A DNA stretch of 64,000 nucleotides from Pholiota molesta (taxonomy: Eukaryota; Basidiomycota; Agaricomycetes; Agaricales; Strophariaceae): assembly GCA_014925825.1 (NCBI GenBank), contig JACGCK010000120.1, positions 1 through 64,000 on the forward strand, given 5' to 3'. The notes below the pieces were generated by a model, which saw nothing but the letters and a program-made list of their open reading frames with translations, was not told the DNA's origin and ran no database searches. Shown here piece by piece: positions 57,253-64,000 of this stretch. The position numbers and the translations under genes were made by a program. Position 1 is the first letter of the stretch. The number at the start of each line of letters is the position of its first letter.

Positions 57253-59179
57253 TTATAAGTAAGCATCTTCACTATCTTTGTATGTGCCACCAACCTCACC
57301 CTCATCGTCATCTTCCCCAGTATCACCGGGCCCATCCTCTGTCTCATCCATGTATTCTGATTCATCACTGTCAGTGCCATCATCCTCCTCATCCTCATTC
57401 TCGTCATCCTCTTCGTCCTCATTCTCGTCATCCTCATATTGTGTGCCGGTTTCATCCCCATCACTATCATGGGCAAGATCGGCAAGTGCACTAAGATTCA
57501 TGCCATCAATGTCTGTAAGCAGCCAAAGAGCTGCTGCCTCTGCAGCGGCTGAATCATCTGGAAGATCCTCTGCCGTGGGGAGCTCTTTGGCGGCCCCGAG
57601 CACAGCCTCGTGGCGGCCGGCCGTGAAGATGGGCGCTATCTCACCATCCCCATGAAAATGGGCGGCCAGATCATGGGCGTCCTGTAGCCAAAGATCTGCT
57701 GCCTCTGCCGCAGTGCCTGAACCGATGGGCCCTATCTCGCCGTCCGCGTCAAAATGGGCGGCCAGATGATCTGTGTCCTGCAGCCAAAGCGCTGCTGCCT
57801 CTGCAGCAGCGCCCAAATCGTCTGGAAGATCCTCTGCCGTGGGGGGCTCTCTGGCGGCCCCGAGCACAGCCTCGTGGCGGCCGGCCGTGAAGATGGGCGC
57901 TATCTCACCATCCCCATGAAAATGGGCGGCCAGATCATGGGCGTCCTGTAGCCAAAGATCTGCTGCCTCTGCCGCAGTGCCTGAACCGGTGGGCCCTATC
58001 TCGCCGTCCGCGTCAAAATGGGCAGCCAGATGATCTGTGTCCTGCAGCCAAAGCGCTGCTGCCTCTGCAGCAGCGCCCAAATCGTCTGGAAGATCCTCTG
58101 CCGTGGGGGGCTCTCTGGCGGCCCCGAGCACAGCCTCGTGGCGGCCGGCAATGGAGACGGTCGGCGAAATAGCTGGTGCCTCTGCCGCAGTGCCTGAACC
58201 AATGGGTGTCGCACGCGGGATACTGATATCGATTTTAGTGTGAGTTTGGTTTCCATACACATGCTGAAGGCCGGCAATATCTTGAACGGTGAGGCTCGGT
58301 GTATCATTGTGCGATTGGAAACCATCCGCTGAATCAGCTTGCGAACCCGGCCGGCCGGTTTGTTGAATTTCGACCAGGACATCGGTCTCTTTCATGATTG
58401 CTTTCGCATGAAGGAGAAAGGAGCCAGCCGTAGTGCGGGCATTGACCCTATTGGCAGTGCCCACCGCAGATTCCATAGCAGAAGACAAATTCTTATGAGC
58501 AGCCAGGGTGTCCAGTAAATCGTTGGCAACCGATTGGTAGGCATCACAACATGGGCAGTGCATGTCAACCGGGGCCGCCCCAGTCATACATTGCATGGCA
58601 GGAATGGGTGTTACGGGAATCTCGGCTACAGGGAAACCAGTTTGCAATACCTCACGGTGGTGTTGGAGACATTGCTCCAAGGTGGATGCGGAAAGATGTT
58701 CAGCATTAGAGCTTTTTGTCTGCTTCCACCATTCGAATTTATAGGACGTGGCAGTCCTTCCGAATTGATTACTGCCAGTTTCGGTGGCCAAGACAGAAAT
58801 GAATGCGATGTCGAATTTGACAGGTTGCTCGGGCCCGGTATGCATTCCAAAGCTATCGGCAAGGGATCGCAAGATAATGGGAATGTCGACGGCAATTCCA
58901 ATGGAAGCTGCCATTCCAACATACGACATGATAAATAGCTAGCACAAATTACATTAAAATTCAAATAACCATCTAATGAGGCATACTGACAAGTTCATCA
59001 TACAGAAATTGTTGTTTCCAAAGTTGTTGTCGGGATGGGGCTTTCACAATTTCCCCGGCCGCCCGCCGCAATCTGGATTCCCCGTAATATATCACTTCTT
59101 GAAGCTTGATGTGCCATTCTCGATTGGACCCATGTTGAAGGTTGAATGGACGAAAGGTGCGAATGGATTTGGAGGACAT
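57253..59179 (-). CDS. KDZ-element companion protein with tandem repeats and acidic tail
   Basis: Exons on the minus strand: 59179-58991 and 58938-57253; 624 aa. The N-terminal part (MSSKSIRTFRPFNLQHGSNR, EVIYYGESRLRRAAGEIV, LYDELLFIMSYVGMAASIG, IPIILRSLADSFGM) resembles, from memory, proteins encoded beside KDZ transposases. A CPCC pair lies near residue 190. The middle consists of 88-residue repeats (AAAEAAALWLQDTDHLAAHF... and AGRHEAVLGAAREPPTAEDL) encoded by 264-bp near-identical DNA repeats. The last about 70 residues are almost all Asp, Glu, Thr and Gly. No enzymatic motif is seen. It may assist transposition, which is inferred only from linkage. Confidence 0.72.
57528..58150. repeat. 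264-bp coding tandem repeat, about 2.3 copies
   Basis: The word GATCCTCTGCCGTGGGG occurs at 57564, 57828 and 58092, exactly 264 bp apart. The unit itself holds two diverged halves of about 132 bp. Copies are near-identical at the DNA level, indicating recent expansion. The reading frame is kept because 264 is a multiple of three. Confidence 0.92.
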
Positions 59180-59245
59180 GGATTACCGATGGTGATGGAT
59201 AGAGATATAGATGGTGCACGATAAAATTTAACCAAATGATGCTAT

Positions 59246-62200
59246 TTATAGAGGCGATACATATTGGGGGCATATATTTTGAAATACTCGGTCAGCACTG
59301 ACTGCCTGTTGCTTCCACATGACCCGTTTGCGATCTGCATACGCTGCCGCTCCGGGATGGACGGCTTTTCCCTCCAGCCTCTGGAGAGTCAACCCTGCTT
59401 CCCAAACCTTGCTCTGGTATAAAAAATATCGCACCGTCCATTGCATTTCATAGCGGACTATGGTGAATTCCTCCAGCCACCGGTCATGTTGTGCGCGGGC
59501 CCGAAGCCAATGGACACGCCGGACTGCAATATATATCAGCCCAATAACAACATCAATGCAAAAAAAGAGAAGACATACATTCTAGCATTGTCTGATGGTC
59601 AGTGGCCGCATCTGCGGGTAACACATCGGGGAGCAACCGGCCGGTCACGGCAGTCCATATCCACGATAGCTTCACTGTCGATGAACCGGGAGTGTTTGGA
59701 CTCAGAATTGCCGTGCTTGTTTTAGTATGCTCTTTTGTCAGGACTTGGAACTGTCGAAGAGTTGCTGCATCTGCCCCAAGGTCCACTAAGCGAGCCCTGC
59801 ACCGACCGTAAACCTGGGTGTGATAGGCAATGTCACGACCTAATTCCTTTACCGTGCTTCGGCCCCGTGTAATCACATCTCTGCGAGGGCCGTCTCTGAT
59901 TTCGTCTTCAAAGCGAAATGATTGCTCTGCGATTAATTCCCGTATCTGAGTTAGCTGTGTGTGTGCTTGCGCCTTTCGAAGACGAAGCTCTGCTCCAAGA
60001 TGAGTTGCTCCCATATTACCATTTGAAGGGAATGAAATGGTGAGGAGTTCGGGCGGGTTTGGGTTATCGGCCCCGCCAGGTAAAGGTTCCATGGGCCCGT
60101 CTACTACTTGTTCTGCAGGCGGGTCCGCGTCATCCAGCAAATCATCCATATTCTCTTCATCATCCCATTCCTGGAACTCTGTATGATGTCCAACAGGTTG
60201 CTGACCAGCTTCGAAAGCACCTGCAAGCCCTTGCAAGCGATTAAGTTCAGCGAACAGAGGTAACAATGTGTCACGTAATTGTTGTATTTTGTGGGCATCG
60301 GGAACTTTTCTACGCGCATGGTGTTGTATCTTCAGTCTGTGCCCAGGATAATCAATATGACATTCTTGAAGAGAAATTGGGACTGACTGCTTTTCTTCCA
60401 CCCTCATTGCAAATTCTAACCATAGATCAATCGGAGAAGCTTCCTCAGCAACAGCGGCCCCGGCTGTAATGACATCGGGCTCCGCTGCATTCATCCCATA
60501 AATATCCATTACTTTTGGGGTCTTCAAACGGTCAGTTTCCACCCGCCGAATGTCCGCCGTCCATGAGCGGACGGCATCGGGGCCGACTGTCTGCGACCAT
60601 CGGTGAAAAGCCTCCCGTGCCTCAGTCAATGTTTCAGATGCCTGTGTATAGCGTTGCGATAGGTACTTTGGCATTCCAAGCGCCTTTTTGTGGTTGGAAT
60701 CACAAGCGTGGTCATCAAGCACCTCAGCACGATGAGCCAATGTTGCCGTCCGGACGGTCGGTGATATGGAGTTCAAAGTGGACCATAGTGACTCCAGTAT
60801 TTCACCACTAACAATCCCTGCACCAGGAATGAACGACGAGGAATATCTGAAGAAACACTTGTCTCCATGTCCATGTATGTGGAATTGCCCGATTGCGCGG
60901 TCAATGTCAAGACCTTTCGGTAAGTCTTTGCCAATCCGGCGCTGAAGATAAATGGTGTACTGACAGGCAATGTCATAAATGAGCATCACTCCTTGGTCAA
61001 CGTCGACACCAGTGGTTTTGAGGGCTTGTAAAAATGCGAAGTCCATATTTTTCTGCTGCTCGCCTTTGAAGAAATCCACAAGAGCATTTGGTGCATAACA
61101 GCCATGTCGCGCACAAGCAATGGCTCCTTTTCCCGTCCGGTCGCAATATCCCGATGCAAGTAGTGCTTGTGTGATTGCGCGGAATGTATTTTCACAAGAT
61201 GCTTTCTAATAATGCAACCAATAATCAATAAACATAGATTAAAGGTGGGAAAGAGAGCAACTTACAGTTAATAGCTCGGATGCCTTCTTCAGAAATGTAT
61301 CATATTCTGTGCGGTCGGGATCCATGCCTCCCCCCTCGGAAAGCCATACATCATCTTCAGAGGATGCTTGTTTGACATGGTCAGCTTTAAAGTTGCCATC
61401 AGCAACAAAAACCCGGCGATAGACATATCTGACAAGATAATGGTCAGAGACTATCTAAAACCAAAACATAGTATGCATGCGACCGACCGGTTTTCATCCG
61501 TCTTCCAATCTTCAGGCAGATTCTTGCCCGGTTGAGGACAAGCTGGGCAATAGTTGGCTAATTCTCCACGATCGACGTTCATGGGATCCTTACCATTATG
61601 GCTATATCCAGCCCACTTGAGCTTTTTTGTCCATCGCCAGAGGCGACTCATCCGGCGGAACTCGTTGTAGAGATCATCCACCTCAGTTGGAGCCATCGGC
61701 CGGGTCAAGCGACGGAGTAATTGATAGAATTGATAAGCTGAGGCTTTCAATTCTAAGTTGCAGAGCCGAAAGTAATCCAATAAATGTGCGGAGAACAATG
61801 TGCGGATTCGTTGGAAACTTGAAGGGAGTAAACGGGATGCAATCAAGTCCAAGGGCAATTCATCGGCGCCATGACACTGGCAGGACACCATGGCCAAGTT
61901 ATGGATGCCATTTGTATGGACGATCCGCACGTATGCATTCTCGAAAGCATCGATCCTAGGTATGGTACCGGCCGACCGGCTATTTGTCTCTTGTGAAAAG
62001 GTTGGATCGGACGGGAATGGAGCGCCCGGATGTGCACCAACAAATGTGTCTGGTAGATAGGATGGCAGTATGTCCACATCAGCATCCGCATCACCCAGGT
62101 CATTGGCATTGTCCATGCCCGGGAATTCTGGACATTCATGAGTGGGGGGTTCCCTCATACATGTATCGTGGTGCTGGGCTAGTTTATCAAGATATTCTTC

Positions 62201-63272
62201 GAAAGCAGCATCCTCTTGGGCCTCGTTAGTAGCATCAGGATATGGGGATTGTCCATTGGCATCCTCAGATGTATCCATATCCCAATAGCCATCTTCCCAG
62301 CTCGGGGCCACAGACGGGGCCATGGATGGGCCTGCAGACGGGAACGTGGATGGGCCCGCAGACGGGAACGTGGATGGGCCCGCAGACGGGAACGTGGATG
62401 GGCCCGCGGACGGGGCCGTGGACGGGGCCGCAGACGGGAACGTGGATGGGCCCGCGGACGGGGCCGTGGACGGGGCCGTGGACGGTGACACTGACGGGGC
62501 CGATGCCGTGTTTCCCAATCCAACCTGCTCTGCTTTGTCCTTCTCAAGCTCAAACTCTTCGAGGTAATGTGCTTGCGCTTTGAGATGTTCGCATTGTGGT
62601 GATCCAGTGCGGTGTTGGATAAGGAGGTAGACACCGACCTCCCACAATGCAGCACTACGGAAATGTTTACCGGTCCATCGTCGTATTCGATGAAAAGGAT
62701 TTTGTTGATGGGTGTGACGCATGCAGGCGCGACACATAGGAGATGATAAAGTACATTCCTGACATTGCCATACAGCCCACCGGCGCTGGGCACAATGCAC
62801 GCATACGACTTGTTCGGGTGCCAGGACTTCCCTACTTAGGGACGCAATGAGCAGATCATCTATTCGGGCCACGTATTCCTGAATGTAGTCGCGTTGGCTC
62901 TGCCCATACAGTTATTGATGTTTTACATTATAAGCATTTATCACATGCGGCATTTACCTTTCGTGTCTTTGGAACAGAAGCTGGTGGGGGGCTATGCGAA
63001 TCATTCCCGTGAAATGACTCAGGAGGTTCTACCGGGCCCGCTGCAGGTTCCGCCTGCATCCGGCCGGCCGAGTATCCCAATGTCCCAGACAAACCCACTG
63101 CTGTGGATGGAGGGCCATAAAGAGCTTCTTTAACTCTTGTTTTCTTAAGCTTTCCCTTTTTTCCAATGGTTGTAACGTTTCGGAATGTGACTTCATCTGC
63201 TGCGTCTGCATCATTCTCGTACAGCACCTTCCGTTTCGACTTCCGGCCCCGGTTGAAAGGTTGTGTACTCAT
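59246..63272 (-). CDS. KDZ transposase with CxC2 cysteine cluster
   Basis: Exons on the minus strand: 63272-62958, 62899-61488, 61428-61266, 61205-59579, 59523-59246. They total 3795 nt and give 1264 aa in an undamaged frame. Exon 1 is basic (FNRGRKSKRKVLYENDADAA). Residues 138-169 form the CxC2 cluster (CVHC, CQEC, CRAC, then PFHRIRRWTGKHF). A Ser/Pro repeat follows. Catalytic elements: Asp586 in VFVADGNF, the CARHGCYAPNALVDF and NMDFA motifs, Asp708 in YDIACQY, and Glu765/Glu768 in PGAGIVSGEILESLW. The C-terminal LSWIW, FRRVHWLRARAQHDRW and MQWTVRYFLYQSKVW are family signatures. It should bind element ends and catalyse cut-and-paste transposition. The start MSTQ was chosen over an in-frame ATG 19 codons upstream. 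All introns are 55-60 nt. Confidence 0.93.
62310..62502. repeat. 24-bp coding repeats (Ser/Pro-rich linker) in the KDZ transposase
   Basis: Repeats of the type GGGCCCGCAGACGGGAACGT with period 24 (and 12-bp sub-units) encode AGPSTFPS and APSTAPS units between the cysteine cluster and the catalytic core. Copies are nearly identical. All frames of the repeat are open, so antisense frames here are shadows. Confidence 0.92.
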
Positions 63273-63547
63273 TGAGACAACACAAAAGTGACGTGAGGGT
63301 GAGAAGTTCAAAGAATGGGAAAGGAACATCTTACTGTAATCTCACAGCTTCATTTATAGTTAAATCGTACATCGCCCCTCATGGCTGCCATGTGAATTGG
63401 ATGCAATGTGATGTGATGAGACAATGCTGTCCATGACATGAGGATGGCACATGTTTTCCGCGTGTACGGTGCAAAAACATTTGCTTATATACCGTACCAT
63501 AATTTCATGACTGGTTTTTTTATTTATCGCTATAGAATCCCCTGCAG
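63273..63547. promoter_or_regulatory. Divergent upstream region of the KDZ transposase and the rightmost gene
   Basis: About 275 bp between the transposase start and the plus-strand gene. Contains TGTGATGTGATG-type words at about 63407-63418, similar to 'catgtgatgtgatt' near 56188 in the left subterminal region. This may indicate that both belong to one element. A short ATG ACT G followed by a possible donor at 63514 could be the first exon of the plus-strand gene. Confidence 0.4.
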
Positions 63548-64000
63548 ATGTGGCACTCACTACGTCCAATCCCGCGGAAGATTATCCTAGTTCAGAACAC
63601 GATGACATTGGCGCCCAGACAACAACTCACAAAGTCTTCTATACGCCTCGAGAACGGGAACTTATTAACGCGTATAAAGAAGAATATCTTGGGGTGACGA
63701 GTTCACAAGACCGGCGACATATGGCAATTACTCGCATTCTTCCCGAGCTTTTCGAATATTGGAAAACAATCAAGAAGAAAGTGAGCAGAAAAGAAGGTGC
63801 ACAAGTGAGTAGTGTCTGGCCTCAGGTCGACATAACTATATTTTTGTAATGTCACAGGCGCTTCTGTACTGGGTGCGGAACAATTGGCGCCCAGGCTCAC
63901 CTCCAAAGCATCTCAAAATTGCAGTAAAGCGCACAGATGTGTTATGGGCACTGAGAAGGGAGGAAGTTTTTGTGGAGATAGCTCAACTATTGGGAGTTGA
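63548..64000 (+). CDS. Unknown gene, truncated by the window end
   Basis: Exon 63548-63804, intron 63805-63857 (gtgagt...gtcacag), exon from 63858 running off the end. The sequence includes HKVFYTPRERELINAYKEEY, RRHMAITRILPELFEYWK, KEGAQ-ALLYWVRNNWRPG and RTDVLWALRREEVFVEIAQL. The 63548 boundary follows a cctgcag acceptor, so the true start is probably in a tiny upstream exon (ATG ACT G at 63507-63513 fits in phase), which I give only as a possibility. The xxWVRNNWRP pattern with basic residues recalls unnamed agaricomycete proteins found near transposons; no function is claimed. It is divergent from the KDZ transposase. Confidence 0.6.

Larger units (their letters stand above)
56164..64000. 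mobile_element. KDZ-class DNA transposon, right end outside the window
   Basis: The left end is inferred by alignment: paralogues 1 and 3 read 'cacctgaaggyggtg', while here 'cacctgaa' is followed by CACAAAGCGGGGTCACACCG. A terminal CAC is in keeping with CACTA-related elements. The element holds the KDZ transposase gene (59246-63272, minus) and a companion gene (57253-59179, minus). CCGGCC-type words are frequent in its non-coding DNA. No matching right terminus (reverse complement of CACAAAGCGG) was found before 64000, so it probably continues, perhaps including the plus-strand gene from 63548. Confidence 0.75.

Noticed and set aside
57278..57655. Plus-strand Ser-rich frame
   Set aside because: It is antisense to the polyacidic tail of the KDZ companion protein; Ser codons are the complement of Asp/Glu codons.
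62216..62583. Plus-strand Gly/Arg/Trp repeat frames, and the regular spacing considered as a CRISPR-like array
   Set aside because: The units are contiguous 24-bp in-frame repeats without spacers and belong to the KDZ transposase linker in a eukaryotic genome.
1..64000. tRNA genes
   Set aside because: Words resembling the T-arm (GTTCGAAT-like) occur singly, for example near 23665, but no matching cloverleaf partner was seen by eye; a tRNA scan would decide.

Overview
The window looks like the nuclear genome of an agaricomycete (mushroom-forming or wood-decay basidiomycete). Genes are cut by many introns of about 47-62 nt. The gene content fits: an F-box-like protein, a sedolisin, a delta-12-type desaturase, cytosolic ribosomal proteins and mitochondrial ferredoxin. 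So do the transposon families: a MULE with a SWIM finger, a KDZ transposase with a CxC2 cysteine cluster, and a DUF6589-type protein. No rRNA, CRISPR or convincing tRNA gene was seen by eye. All gene models were joined by hand by reading splice sites. The transposase, desaturase, sedolisin, KDZ, DUF6589-type and RecQ models each close in frame.

Left arm (1-15.4 kb): a duplicated block with two plus-strand paralogues of a multipass membrane protein of unknown function (8636-10199 and 13399-15007), their related flanks, and a broken piece of ribosomal protein gene RPS17 (1776-1955, minus). A complete MULE DNA transposon sits inside this block at 2738-6540, with 44-bp perfect terminal inverted repeats and a 9-bp target duplication.

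Centre (16-47 kb): mostly single-copy genes. In order they are an F-box/LRR-like gene (16.2-18.0 kb), a long Ser/Pro-rich protein (19.3-21.7), a four-helix membrane protein (30.6-31.3), mitochondrial ferredoxin YAH1 (32.2-33.3), a sedolisin-family peptidase with 14 exons (35.0-37.7), a delta-12-type fatty acid desaturase with 14 exons (38.3-42.1), an uncertain gene (42.3-43.4), a hot-dog thioesterase (43.9-44.8), a TIGR04076-type protein (46.06-46.56), and divergent RPS22 and RPS17. Two further mobile elements lie here. One, at about 22.98-29.53 kb, carries a divergent DUF6589-type gene and a RecQ-like helicase between imperfect inverted repeats. The other is a 1764-bp element with 47-bp inverted repeats, sitting inside an intron of the desaturase.

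Right arm (48-56 kb): the mirror image of the left arm. The order is intact RPS17 (+), membrane paralogue 3 (minus, frameshifted), RPS17 pseudogene (+), membrane paralogue 4 (minus). Together the two arms form a large inverted segmental duplication around the central genes.

Right edge (56.16 kb to the end): a KDZ-class transposon with an intact 1264-codon-scale transposase gene, a repeat-rich companion gene and CCGGCC-rich subterminal DNA. Its left end falls about 160 bp upstream of membrane paralogue 4. A plus-strand gene of unknown function runs off the end of the window.
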